From Artocarpus heterophyllus (lineage: Eukaryota; Streptophyta; Magnoliopsida; Rosales; Moraceae), in assembly GCA_025403435.1 (NCBI GenBank), contig CM046332.1:3607596-3671595 (forward strand): a stretch of 64,000 nucleotides of DNA, in the 5' to 3' direction. The position numbers and the translations under genes were made by a program. Below, piece after piece: positions 32,733 to 44,205 of this stretch (positions within the stretch are counted from its first letter, which is position 1; every line of letters begins with the position of its first letter). Below the pieces are notes generated by a model. That model did no database searches. It worked only from the letters and a program-made list of their open reading frames with translations, and was not told the DNA's origin.

Positions 32733-35700
32733 TGTAATGACCAAGAAAATTTTCATTAATAAAACCTAACATTTAATTGGGTTTAATTAATGAATTTATT
32801 TTTTAAAAAATGTAAATTGTTGTAAAAATTACGATAAAGTAGGAATAAACGGCATTGATTGTAAATTTTATGGCAAATGTGATGCAATGTTGGATATTAC
32901 CAAATACATATTTTATGAGTTTAAATTACTCAAAAATTTGTAAATAATATCCATAAAATAAATTTTATATCACAATTAATTGTAAAATTGTGATATAAAC
33001 AAGTGGGTGATTAGAATATAAATAGGACATAAAAGTTGTCCAAACCCAAATCAGGGGTAAAAAGAAGGCCAAAGCAGTATGAGTATACTGCTAAATAAAA
33101 ACGCAGATATGAAAAATGTTATGATTGGCCTCCAAAAGTGAACGAAAAATAAGTCAAATATTTTTATACAGTTTAAGGATAGAAAGTACACTGATTTGAC
33201 CATGACAGTATAGGAAAAATATTATGTGGTGAAAAATTACACAGTATAAATTTTTAACTCCATAAAGTGGACACTCCCTAATTTTCTATTAGGCCACATG
33301 TCTAGAAAAGTGGCCCAATCATCTCATGATACCTAGGTGGTATACTCATGGGTTACCATGAGTTACCAAATGAGATAAGGATGCATTTATGGCAAGTTTA
33401 TCACAATTTTTCTTTTCTTTCCTTTCCTTCCATGTTCGGCAGCTATAACCAAGCTTTCAAAAAAAAATTCTCAGCCCCAAACTTTACAAAAAATAACCCC
33501 AAACAAGTTTTACAAGCAAGTATAAGGATTTTCCACAAGTTTTAAGGTAAAATCCTAAACTTTTTAATTAGTTTTCAAGGGATTTTTCATGGGTTGAAGA
33601 GAGAAATTAATTCATGATATTTTTGTATGAAAAGGAAGCCTAGGAGGGAGTTCAAAGGAACTTTGAAGCCTAGAAATAATAAAAAAAAAAGTGCCATTTG
33701 GGTAAGTTTTAAGTTTTAAAGTTTTGAAATTTTGTAAATTTTATTTTGATTTTTATTACTTTGAACCTATGTGGGTTCTTGAGCATGTACTTGATTAAAT
33801 TTCATGCATATGTGAAGTATAGCATGTTTAAGTTGTAAAATTTTGATTTATGTTGCAAAATGGTAATTTTTGTAAAAAGTGTTATTTTTGTAAATTTAAT
33901 GTTAGTTTTAGTAAAAGTTATGTTTGAGCATGAGAATGTTTTGATTAAGGCATGGAATGATTTTTACAGGGGCAGAATTGCAATTTTTAAACGGATTTTT
34001 GTAAAAATGTCGTAGGGACTAAATCGAAAGGAAAAGATTTCTCTCGACAGAATTGAAAAATGGCCAAAAACACCCCTGTATAGTGAGATTTTGGGAAAAT
34101 TTAAAATACAAAAGTTGTAGATCTCGACGAAACTATTAAGCAACATAGATGGTTCATCAAAAACCTCAGTTGTTTGTAAGATTTTGATTTTTCAAAGAAT
34201 TTACAAAAATTGTGAAAAATTTTTAAAAGGGAAAAAATGTCATTTCCCAAAGGATTTTGAATATGGTACTTTGAGCAAAAATTATCATTGAGAAAAATAG
34301 GAAATTTGATGCGAAGAAGTAAATTTTAGTCCCGGGGGTAAAATCGTCAAAATTTTCAATTCAAGGACTAAACCGTAAAGTTTTATGAAAATGGGGCATA
34401 ATTGAGAAATAAAGAGATTTGACCCACTAGAGTGTTATTTTAAAATTAGTATGTGGTTATTTTCGTAAGAATAACAAAATCAAGCTCAAGTAGGTTAGTG
34501 GACCCACGGAGAGCAACATCGTTAATTTTGCCCGAATAACCCAAACCGCTCTGAAATGTGTCAGTTGGAAAAAGAATGTTAAAAATAAAAGGGGTTCCTG
34601 CCCTTTGTTAGAAATGATAGGGTAGAGTTAGATAGAAATAAGAAAAATCAGTGGTTTTTAGAGTTGTATATAGTAATGCAACTCAATTTATTAACTAACG
34701 GATGTTTTCTATCGAAACAAAGTGAAATTTGGCTAATAGCTTTGTAATTGGCCAACAGGATCCTAGGAGTCTAGGAGAAGAGAAATCGAGGTTAAGTTGC
34801 CTGATATTCGCATCAAGTAAGTACCTATCCCACCTATAGTATGAAATTGTAGGCTTAGAGTGCAAAATGTGTATATGTATACTTGCATGTATATTAAGGT
34901 GTATACTTATATGTATGCAATGACATGAGTATTTATAATAATAAAAGGGTATACTTGTGAGTATACAGAATATATATATATACCGAGAATATATTATGAC
35001 ATGTACCAGAGTGTATATGATGATCTGTACCTGTGTGTATATTTTATGTTAAGTACCTGTGAGTACATTATGCTATATACCTGTGCGTATATTAATATGT
35101 ACCAGTGTGTATATAAAGTATGTACCTATGTGTATTATGTCGTACAAGAGAATTTATGTAGATTATGTTATGTATAACATGTGATCATCACTTCATGCAT
35201 GGTATGATAACGATAATAAGTGAATTGGTAAACGAATCGCAAAAAGTTAAGAAAAGTGTCGTATCGACTCCTGACTCAAAGGGAGTTTAAGGATTACAAG
35301 ATGGTCACGGTGTTACGTAGACCTAAGTGCGGAATGCTACAAACACTTAGGCCTTAGTTAAAGATAAGAAATGATAATGATAAAGAAGGATTATAAGAAA
35401 GCATAATAAGATCATGCATTTTATTGAATGTGCATGTGGATTTATATGGGACTTACTGGGCGTAGGCTCACTAAGTATTTCAGGATGTAAGTATTCTGAT
35501 GAAAAGGTTAAAATAAATCGTAATGATGAGCTGACAGATGGATGATGTGTGCAGACTGGGTATGGTTTCCGCTGTATGGTATTTTAAGATATTTTGAAAG
35601 TAATGTTTGTTAAGCTACATTGCAAAAGAAAGGTGATTATGTAAAAACAAGTATATGTTTGTATTTCAAAAGTTGTTAAACTAGTATATGTACAATATTT

Positions 35701-35787
35701 ATTAAAAAGAAAAAAAAATTCCTAAATTTTTGCCCTAAAGTAAGTAAGAAAGAGTTTTATCACAGCCCAAAAAGACAGGTTGTGACA
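32733..35787 (+). repeat. 3' LTR of gypsy 2
   Basis: 3055 bp, homologous to 23493-26555 throughout. Carries the palindromic array at 34875-35137. Confidence 0.95.
34875..35137. repeat. Array of ten RTAC-N-GTAY palindromic units (3' LTR of gypsy 2)
   Basis: Same ten units in the same order as in the 5' LTR array, with scattered substitutions; the unit number is conserved. Confidence 0.8.
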
Positions 35788-35792
35788 TAGAA
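35788..35792. repeat. Target-site duplication TAGAA (right) of gypsy 2
   Basis: TAGAA follows the LTR end TTGTGACA and matches 23488-23492. Confidence 0.95.
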
Positions 35793-35882
35793 AAAGTATA
35801 TATTTTGCATGATTGTAACCTTTTTACTTTCTCCTTACTTTGTTTTTTCTTTCTTTCCCGAATCACTACAAGTGATTCCTTT

Positions 35883-35916
<34 letters not shown>

Positions 35917-37294
35917 AATAAAGTAAAAACAAAGTAAACGTTTGCTTCATGTAAACGAAAAAAAAGGAAAAAGTAATATATATATATATATATTAATATA
36001 TTATAAAATCTTATATAAAAAGATTTAGGTCAAAACTATATATATACATATATACCTAAATCTAAATTCAAAAATAAATCACATTTATTTAAGAATAGAT
36101 TTTAAAAATAAATCAATTAATTAATTAACTAATGCTCAGTTAAATGTGACAACTTTTATCACATTACGTTATGTGTCACAGAGAACATTTTTCTATGTTA
36201 CATTAATAATTCAAGTGTGAAATAATTAATTCAGAATTCAACAATTCCAAACTAAATATGTATAATTCATTCTATGCATATATCCAATATAATGTTACAG
36301 ATGTGGTATTGGGGACCCATGGACCAATAACCCAAGCTCCAATAAATTTGACAATTAATTAAACTCTTTGATTAATGTGTCAAAGTTATTAGTTTCAATG
36401 TTATTCCACTAAAAACCTGAAACTGAACTCTTGAGATTATAGTAAAATTACTCAAAAAAAATTAGCTAATAGTCTATTGATATAATCATTACATATAAGT
36501 CAGTCCTCCATAAATAGTTCATAATAAGAGCTAGGTTCAATTTCCGTTCACCTCTCTTATTACATCTTTATCCTTGAGTTTCAATAATTCTCTAATAAAC
36601 AGTTAATTCATAATCTTATTATGAATGAGCATTCTACTGTTCAAACCTCAAATTATCACTCAAGAGAACTATTTTTCTAACTTTCATAGGGAAGGAATGG
36701 ATTCCTTATCTATATAATATTATTCCCAGCCATTTATTATGTTATGTTTCTAAGATGCTAAGTTATAATCTGTGCTTAGACAAATCTTACCATGTAAGTC
36801 AAAAAACATAATGTCATTAATAAGAGTATAATAAATACTCATGATTAAGAATGTCAAATATATGATCATCATAGTGATAAATTTGAATACTCTATTTTTA
36901 ACGGATGATTATTAGAGATTCATAATTTATCTGGTCCAGTCCTATATAATCTCATTATATAAAGTACCTCTAATCCAATGTCTCTACATTAATAGCCCGG
37001 ATAATGACTATTTCATTTTAAATGAGATTGGACCATACTTGTAATATTTAATTAAAGATCCCAAACTTTAATTAATTATTGCGGACTATTTAGATTATTA
37101 TCTATAAATTTTATCTCTAAGCATACAACACTTATATGCTAAATTTATAGTCACATAAATAATCATGAAATTTTCTCAATGTTTATAAATGTATTTATAA
37201 CACATATAAGCAACCAAAATAATTATAAATGTCACTTTATTTATTTATTAACAATATATACAATATCATAGCTTTTAAGGCACCAAACCCAACA
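35793..37294 (-). repeat. 5' LTR of copia A, part 2
   Basis: Continues the LTR from 23492 and matches 5112-6690 of the 3' LTR, minus about 80 bases of hairpin sequence near 35920. Ends AACCCAACA at 37294, followed by the TTAGT duplication at 37295-37299. Confidence 0.92.
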
Positions 37295-37299
37295 TTAGT
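37295..37299. repeat. Target-site duplication TTAGT (right) of copia A
   Basis: Matches 4637-4641 directly before the other end of copia A. Confidence 0.9.
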
Positions 37300-38690
37300 T
37301 TCCCCACATCCATTGCAGAATCTATTTAGGTGTAAGCTGATTTTTTGCACTAAATGGTAACTTGATGGCTCGTTGATAGGTATAAGAGGTAGATTAGTTG
37401 CTAAAGGTTTTGTCAACGTGCAAGCATTGACTACCGTGACACCTTCAATCCAGTAGTAAACCCCACCACTGAGCATCTCATCCTCAACCTTGTTGCTTGT
37501 CATGGTTGGCCCCTCTGTCAACTTGACATGAATAATGCTTTCCTTTAAGGTCACTTAATTGAAGATGAGTATATGGTACAACCTTTGGGCTTCGTTGACC
37601 CCATGCAACCCTATCATGTTTGAAACCACGAGCTTGGTATCATGAAATGAAAACATTTCTTGTTAACTCAAGGTTCGCCAAATCCTAGGCTAATACATCA
37701 TTGTTCATGTATCAACATGGAGGACATACACTATACTTTCTTGTCTATGTTGATGATATAATTATTTCAGTTGACAATGAATAGGTTGCAGTAGAATTTT
37801 TTTTGCAATGCACTCCACTCGCTTCTTTCTCAAAGACCTTGGACCACTCTTATTTTTCCTAGGTGTTGAAGTCACTCCTCACAATCATGGTTTGTTTCCA
37901 TCTCAAAGACATTATGTTGCTGATTTGCTAGCTCGCACCAAAATGAGTGACTTGAAACCAGACACAACTCTTGCTGCCATCACTCCGATGCTTACTTTAC
38001 AACCTAGAATTAGTCTTATGGATCTGACCAAATATAGTACCGTTGTTTGCAATCTTCAATATCTATCTCTCACTCAGCCTGACATTATTTACATCGTTAA
38101 TAAGCTTTACAATATATGAACTAGCCTACTACCAATCATTGGTCTGCCACCGGGCGTCTTCTTTGTCATCTTTGTCTCGTGATACTTTGTTGGCACTTCA
38201 TGCTTTCTCTAGTGCTGAATTGGTAGGTAACAAAGATGACTGCATCTCCACTAGTGCTTACGTTGTATATCTCGTTGAGAATTCCGTTTCATGGAGTTTT
38301 AAGAAACAACACACAGTAGCACGCTCCTCTACCAAGACAAAATATCATGCAATCACATCCACCGCTACAGAAGTGACATGGCTTTGTTCCTTACTCTTCT
38401 AGCTAGATGCTTAATCCTTTTGCAAGCCTTAATCTACTGTGATAATATTGGTGCCACCTATTTGTCCTCTAATCCAGTATGTTACTTCCGCATGAAACAT
38501 GCTGTCACAGACTTAAATTTTGTTCGTGGCAAAATACAAAGTAGAGAACTTCTCATTGCACATGTTTCATTAGCTAATCAACTTGCAGATGCATTCACTA
38601 AACCAGTAGCACGTGCACACTTAGTGGATTTGTTCTCCAAGATTTGGGTCTTTCAAAGACCCACCATTTTGTATCAATTGTAATAATCTA
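37300..38690 (+). pseudogene. Copia relic G, RT and RNase H (3' part)
   Basis: Continues the old plus-strand copia that starts at 4089. Across several frames it shows RGRLVAKGF near 37390, a decayed TFNPVVNPTTEHL near 37440, QLDMNNAFL near 37520, the catalytic LVYVDDIIIS at about 37740-37765 (YVDD 37746-37757), then RNase H: NSVSWSFKKQHTVARSSTKT near 38285-38340, IYCDNIGATYLSSNP and NQLADAFTKPVARAHL to 38683. Style (SWSSKKQ..VARSST, ADxFTK) is that of the Ale/Retrofit clade. Frameshifts and stops occur about every 100 bases, making G the oldest readable element here. An LTR may begin near 38691 (tattaggaag), which I cannot confirm. Confidence 0.82.
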
Positions 38691-39360
38691 TATTAGGAAG
38701 TTTCTTATTCTTAGGAATTTGCTTGCTATGTCAAGCTCATTGTAATATGCTGTATAAATTTAATTACAATTAGTGGGAAACACATACCAATACCATGACT
38801 CTTATGTGAACTGAAGGTTTTATGTGAAGATTACGTCGATAAAATAATTCTCTTCGCTGAATGACAATTTACAAAGAAGAACATCAGCTTTGTGAAGCTC
38901 TAGGGATGTATAAGTTTGTAATGGTGTTACAAGAGGAATTTGTTTTAGAATGACTATTGTTAGAGAGATCTCTCTAGTTGTCAGCTTGTTGCTTTGGATG
39001 GTAGGCAGGTTGACTTCTGAAACAACTTCTGTGTCTGTTTGACTGATATGAATAATCAGAAAAAAAAAATGATTTCGAGAAAGCAAAGTTGTAATTACAG
39101 ATAAAATACTCTTCAAAAAGGTTATTAAGTTGAACATTAAAGAGTTTCAAAAAATTTGAATTTTCTTGAGAATGCTTGATTAATGTATGAACACTATTAC
39201 ACAGACTCGCCGGGCAGTTGGTGGGGGAACGAAAATCATTTTTCTTAATCAATCATTCTCCTTTGTCAAAGCATGTACTAAGATTTTGTTTCTATCATCC
39301 CAGTCCAATTGACTTCAACAAATCCACAACAATGAAGTCCATACACGTACCCCAAAAAAC
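38691..39360. other. Spacer, no gene seen
   Basis: The first part may be the 3' LTR of relic G, by position only. Open frames on the minus strand (39252-38974, 39137-38820) match nothing I recognise and overlap each other. Confidence 0.4.
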
Positions 39361-39610
39361 ATTGAAAACATTCAACAAGAAAAATAAGCTCTAGTGACAA
39401 TTGATTTAGTGAGATTTTAACACAAAATGCCATTGTAAGTATAATTTAGTGACATTGGCTAACAATTATCACAAAAAATGTATTTTAGTTGGCTTAGACA
39501 TAACATCTAGTTCATGTTGCTATTCTTAGATCCAAGAGGAATATGTTCAATAGAATAATTTTTTAGACATATTGCCGCATCCCGTAGGACTAGGCCCACT
39601 TTTTACGGGT
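39361..39610. repeat. DNA with GTGAC/GTCAC-type subterminal repeats, left of copia B
   Basis: Repeated words such as tagtgacaatt, tagtgacattgg and attatcacaaaaaatgtatttta. The right flank of copia B (48785-49050) has many more of the same type, so element B probably inserted into a single repeat-rich element. Dense words of this kind are typical near the ends of CACTA transposons, but I see no sure terminus. Confidence 0.4.
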
Positions 39611-39615
39611 CAGTG
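39611..39615. repeat. Target-site duplication CAGTG (left) of copia B
   Basis: CAGTG before TGTTGGAAAA at 39616; same five bases at 48785-48789. Confidence 0.92.
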
Positions 39616-41542
39616 TGTTGGAAAAATAATATACAACGGAATTTTAAAATTTTTATATCAAAGTATTTTTCAAAACACAAGTTTGACACATTATATGCAA
39701 AATTCTCTATCCACGATCGGAGTGAGTATGGGCTTACACATACATCTCTTCCATCAGACGACTCTCCTTCCAACTAATTGAGAGAACCCAAAGCTAGTGT
39801 TTGTGATTTGTATACAAGAGTTTTCAGAGAGTTTTAAGAATCTCACCAGCAGAGTATCACTCTTAATCTATAAATTGATCTAAATAATAATGAGACTCAC
39901 TCTCTTTTTATAGAGGTTGGGCCCAGGAGTCAGTCTTTATCAAACAATGCCTCAAAATTTGAATCAGAATCAAATTTGGATCAATATCTGATGAAATCTA
40001 CGTGAAAACGTATGATCTTTTTATCGCATGGTCGGCATGCCGATCTGTATAACCGGCATGCCAAACTTGCTCCATCGGTAGGCCGAACCTGAGGATCGGC
40101 ATGCCGAACTGTCGATAAAAATTTCAGCGAATTTTTTATTTTTCACTCGAGATTCTATAGGATAAAGTCTCAGTTTTAATTCAAATAACTCAATAGAAAA
40201 GCTATCTAATTAAAACAACTTTATCTAGATAATCTCTAGGAAAATAAATAAATTCTTGATAAAGCAACAAGTTTATCTTGAATTAATTCAAAATTAATCC
40301 AACCGATAAACAGACATGAATTATCTGATCCTGATAATTCAACAAGTTTATCTTGAATCAATTTTGTCACAAAATTAATTCAACCAATAAATGACATGAA
40401 CTATTTGACTCTTCTAAATTTTAGCCAATCTGATAAATCTGACATAAGTCACCAGTTATTGGAAAAACATGCCATATCGTTACAAAATCTTTGTGAGCTA
40501 GCAAAGGGGACCTAATGGACCTGTATAGTTCAAGCTCTTGATAATTATAAAACCCAATATCCTAGATATACATTTCATAATTATCAACTCCTATGCTACT
40601 CTACTAAAAGCTTGGAGCTGCACCCTCGAATTATATAGAATTATGAAGCTCGTATAGCTAAGTCTCCATGACTTATCATAGTGTATCGTATCCCCATAGG
40701 ATTATCCATAATCGGCTTAAGAACAAGTTCTGTCTTATCTTCTTGATTATTTTTATCTTACGTTCATTATCTCATCATCAAAAGACTTACCATCCAAAGA
40801 CAATATATATACCACTTTGTTAAACCTATGTATCCAAATGGTTGAGTGCTCCAGTTTTTCAATTACAGGATAACACATATAAGAAGATATCACTACTCCT
40901 AAAGAGGACCTATGGATTCCATATCAATGAATAACGGGTCTACGCTATCATGAGTCATGTCTACGACGTACCGACATGCATACCACTATTAAAATGTGGG
41001 TGTCACCCTTTGGTACATCAAAAGATACAAGTAAAGACAACATGCCCACTATTCATCTCAGGATTAAGATACAATACAAATAATTGTCAAAAGTGAATCG
41101 AGTAGATGAGATAAAATTATTAATCCAAATCAATTCACTTTATGTCCCGATCCAACACATCGTCATCTATGACAATGTGCCAATGTTTCTATTTGTGGAC
41201 TCCACCTCCGATGGCCAAGACAGACCATCTCCAATAGGGATATAGACAACATAACAATCTTTACATAAATAAAGCACCCAACTTTATTCCCTCGATTTTG
41301 GATCTTATGATTTAGACCGTTACCTTAAGAATCGTTTCTTCTGCATAATTTGTCCATCAATGTCCAATTCTTAAAGGTTTAAACTGACAGTCTCAGACTA
41401 TTGTTTGTTTAATATACATTCAACAAATATGCACATAAAGAGGACAAGATTTGGCACATAAATAATAAATAAATTATTTATTGATAAAAATATTTCCAAA
41501 AACATATTACATTTTTACTCCTTAGGGCATACACGTCTAACA
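39616..41542 (-). repeat. 3' LTR of copia B
   Basis: 1927 bp, TGTTGGAAAA...CGTCTAACA on the plus strand. Lacks about 100 bases present in the 5' LTR (46862-46966, between atatgca and attctctatcc). Carries four palindromic units at 40031-40108. Confidence 0.93.
40031..40108. repeat. Palindromic array in copia B 3' LTR (four units)
   Basis: Units gtcggcatgccga, accggcatgccaa, atcggtaggccga and atcggcatgccga, at about 22-base spacing. The first and last are perfect 12-base palindromes TCGGCATGCCGA. Confidence 0.9.
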
Positions 41543-42000
41543 ATCTCCCACTTGCATTAAATAAGTAAATATGACAAATCTCGCATCCCATAGCTTCCAC
41601 ATACCTCTTGAAGACTTTTCCAGTAAGTGTTTTCGTGAATGGATTTGCTAAATTGTCCTCTGACGTGATTTTACATACCGTGACATGCCCACCCTCAACG
41701 AAGTCTTTTATCACATGATACTTCCGATCAATATACTTACTCTTCTTATGAAATCTTTGTTCTTTAACATTAGCTACCACTGCACCGTTATCATAGTATA
41801 GTGATACCGCCTTATCCATACTAGGAACTACCTCAAGATCTCCAAGGAACTTATAGAGCCACACTGCTTCTTTCGAAGCATCATTGGCTGCCACATATTC
41901 GGCCTCCATCGTTGAATCCAAAGTGCAATCTTACTTCACACTTCTCCAATTGATGGCATCGCCGCCCAGAGTAAGCATAAACCCCTAAGTTGATCTCTTA
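41478..42000 (-). pseudogene. Copia B RNase H
   Basis: Frame 41921-41478 reads DSTMEAEYVAANDASKEAVW, VSLYYDNGAVVANVKEQRFH, KYIDRKYHVIKDFVEGGHV and NLANPFTKTLTGKVFKRYVE. It then runs without a stop through the polypurine tract into the LTR, so the usual stop is lost. The stretch just upstream (41922-42000) holds the start of the domain with stops. RNase H removes the RNA strand during copying. Confidence 0.88.
41543..41555 (-). other. Polypurine tract of copia B
   Basis: The reverse complement GCAAGTGGGAGAT directly precedes the 3' LTR start TGTTAGACG. Confidence 0.9.
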
Positions 42001-42049
42001 GAATCCAAACAGGATTGAAAATCCAAATTAGTATATCCTAGAGGAGTTA

Positions 42050-42780
42050 AGTCCTCACCCAAATATACAAGCATATACCCTCGAGTCCTTCTCAGGTACT
42101 TGAAAATATGCTTTACCGTAACCCAGTGGTTCGATGCTGGATCTGTCTAAAATCAACTTACAATTCCGACCACATAACAAATATCCAGTCGTGTGCAAAG
42201 CATGGCATACATGAGACTACCCACTGCCGAAGCATAAGGCACCTTCTTCATGTATTCTCTTTCCTTCTCAGACTTTTGAGAGTCTTTCTTAGAAAGAGTA
42301 ATTCCAGACCTAGATGGTTGCCCACCTTTCTTGGAATTCTGTATTGCAAACCTCTTGAGAATTTTATCTATGTAGCCGGTTTGTGACAAAGCTATCATTC
42401 TGTTTTTCCTATCCCTAAAAATCTAGATACCGAGAACAAAATTAGCCTCACCTAAGTCCTTCATGTCAAACTACTTAGTTATCAGTCTAGCCTTAAAGGT
42501 TTAGACCTTTCCATTTAGTCCTCTTTTCCTCTTGTAGATCCACTTACACCTTATGGGTTTTACCCCTTTGGGAAGATCCACAAGCTCTTAGACCTGATTA
42601 GTCTCCATAGACTTCATCTCTATGTTTATAGCCTCTGTCCAGAGTTTCAAATTAACATCCTCCATAGCCTCTGCATAAGTGTAAGGACCCCATCATGTTC
42701 ATCTGGTTCAACCAAGAAGGCCTCCCTATTGAACATATACCTCTCGGGTTGACGCTGATCTTGCTACTACGTCGAAGCCC
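42050..42780 (-). pseudogene. Copia B reverse transcriptase remnant with core deletion
   Basis: The pre-RT and first RT motif are present (the stretch near 42510-42545 matches KWIYKRKRG and TFKARL of copia A), then the sequence jumps near 42480-42490 directly to QFDMKDLGEANFVLG and IALSQTGYIDKILKRFAIQN, and on to VPYASAVGSLMYAMLCTRL. Compared with copia A (8095 down to 7620) roughly 450 bases are missing, including the QMDVKTAFLNG, YGLK and YVDD motifs. The deletion removes the polymerase active site entirely. Confidence 0.88.
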
Positions 42781-42786
42781 ATTAGG

Positions 42787-43640
42787 TTATTGTTCAGGTT
42801 TGTTTGGTTTTTCTACACTGATCGGAACGGTTTCATTTGGAACCTTTAGAGTGATTGGATCACTCCTTAACTCCTTAAGCACCACTTTGCTTTGAGGCTT
42901 AAAGTCGTCCATGTAACTCTCATCGAGGAAAGTTGTATTATTTAAAACCACGACTTTATTTTCCTTTGGGTTATAGAAATAACCCCTTTTAGTCCCTTTT
43001 AGATATCCTACAAACATGTAAACTTTTGAACGTGCTTCCAACTTATTCACATCCTTAAACAGGACATGAGCCAGATATCCCATATGCGAATATGGTTTAA
43101 GGATGTCTTCTTGCCCGTCCATAAGTCGTGAGGAGTTTTAGGGACCAATTTTGAAGGCACATTGTTTAAAAGATAACATGCAGTTTGTAGTGCATATCCC
43201 CAAAAGGACAAAGCTAATGATGAATAACTCATCATGGACCTAACCATGTCCAATAAAGTCCTATTTCTTCTCTCTGCCACACCATTCCGTTACAGAGTGC
43301 CTGGCACAGTCAAATGGGATAAAATCTTATTCTCTAATAAGTATCCTAAGAACTCATCGAAAAGTACTCACCACCTCAATCGGATCGAAGTGCCTTTATG
43401 GGTCTCCAATTGCTTTTCCACTTTAGCCTGAAACTCCCTAAACTTGTCAAAAGTTTTGCTCTTGTGGTGCATTAGGTACATATATCCATACCTTGAGTGA
43501 TGTCAATAAAAGTGATAAAGTACTCATACCCTCCTCATGCTTGGATGTTCATCGGTCAGCAAACATCACTATGCACAAGTTCTAGAATGCCTTCGGCCCT
43601 ATTGCATTTAGACCCGAATGGTCTTTTGGTCATTTTACCT
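42787..43640 (-). pseudogene. Copia B integrase (broken)
   Basis: The core region near 43500-43330 contains YGYMYLMHHKSKTFDKF followed by a damaged second aspartate motif; frame 43280-43047 gives AERRNRTLLDMVRSMMSYSS with the catalytic glutamate, then LSFWGYALQTACYLLN and NHIRIWD; frame 43122-42787 continues with YLAHVLFKDVNKLEARSKVY, the usual G-GY-FY block (KGTKRGYFYNPKENKVVV) and TTFLDESYMDD. Frameshifts lie between the parts. Confidence 0.88.
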
Positions 43641-44205
43641 TCTAAACAAGATTCACATTGAGGTATAAATCTCACCTTTAAGTGACTTAAAGGTCCATCC
43701 CTTATAGCCTTTGAATCCTATTCAGGTTAATATGACCAAGGCGCAAATGCCAAAGATAAGTCTTATTAGAGTGAGGAGTTTTAAGTCTTTTAGAGTTATT
43801 ATCATTCATCTCAACATTGAACAGTAAGTCCATCTTAGGTTTGATAAAATATAGATTATTTTGCATCCATCCAGAATAGATAAAAGATTTGTTTTGACAA
43901 ATTACCACTTTATTATTAAAAGAATCCAAATATGAGTCTTTAAATAAACAAGCTATAAAAATTAAATTCCTTTTAAATTTAGGAACATAAAAACAATCTC
44001 GCAAAATTAAATTCCTACAATTATCAAATAAAGATAGACATCTCCCACTGCTTTTGCTATGATCAAGGATCCATCGCCCATCCAAAGCGTGAAGTCTTTA
44101 TGAAGTAGACTTCTCGTTTCTATGAACCCCTACAGAAAAACACAAACATGATTAGTTGCACCGGAATCTATGACCCAAATGCCATTGGATTCCTCAACTA
44201 AACAA
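43641..44205 (-). pseudogene. Copia B protease and GAG-pre-integrase (broken)
   Basis: The protease motif WVIDSGATNHVC is encoded at about 44145-44180 with D-S-G intact, followed by a stop (VCVFL*). Frame 44085-43702 holds NLILRDCFYVPKFKRNLI and the GAG-pre-integrase motif LWHLRLGHINLNRIQRL. Confidence 0.88.

Larger units (their letters stand above)
23493..35787 (+). mobile_element. Ty3/gypsy retrotransposon 2 (chromovirus, Tekay/Del-like)
   Basis: 12.3 kb on the plus strand, inserted in the 5' LTR of copia A. LTRs of 3063 and 3055 bp start TGTAATGACC and end TTGTGACA. The primer site, an extra upstream ORF, gag, protease, RT, RNase H, integrase and chromodomain follow in order. From 28068 to about 32560 nearly the whole polyprotein stays in one reading frame, interrupted mainly by single stop codons. 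That makes it better preserved in frame than gypsy 1, although by eye its LTRs differ by around 6 percent, so it is older. It shares polyprotein ancestry with gypsy 1, but the LTRs are unrelated beyond the TGTAA start. Confidence 0.95.
4642..37294 (-). mobile_element. Ty1/copia retrotransposon A, interrupted by two gypsy elements
   Basis: The element runs on the minus strand. Its 5' LTR is 23023-37294 (split by gypsy element 2) and its 3' LTR is 4642-6690. Both LTRs begin TGTTGG on the plus strand and end CCCAACA, and the element is flanked by TTAGT on both sides. Inside are a tRNA-iMet primer site, leader, gag, protease, integrase, RT, RNase H and polypurine tract, in copia order. Gypsy element 1 sits between integrase and RT with its own AAGTA duplication. 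Without the insertions the element would be about 9.6 kb. All coding parts carry stops and frameshifts. By eye the two LTRs differ at roughly 6 percent in their first 200 bases, more than those of gypsy element 1, consistent with A being the older host. Confidence 0.9.

Noticed and set aside
38820..39252. Two overlapping minus-strand ORFs of about 100 codons
   Set aside because: They overlap in different frames and match no family I recognise; no splice or promoter signals stand out.
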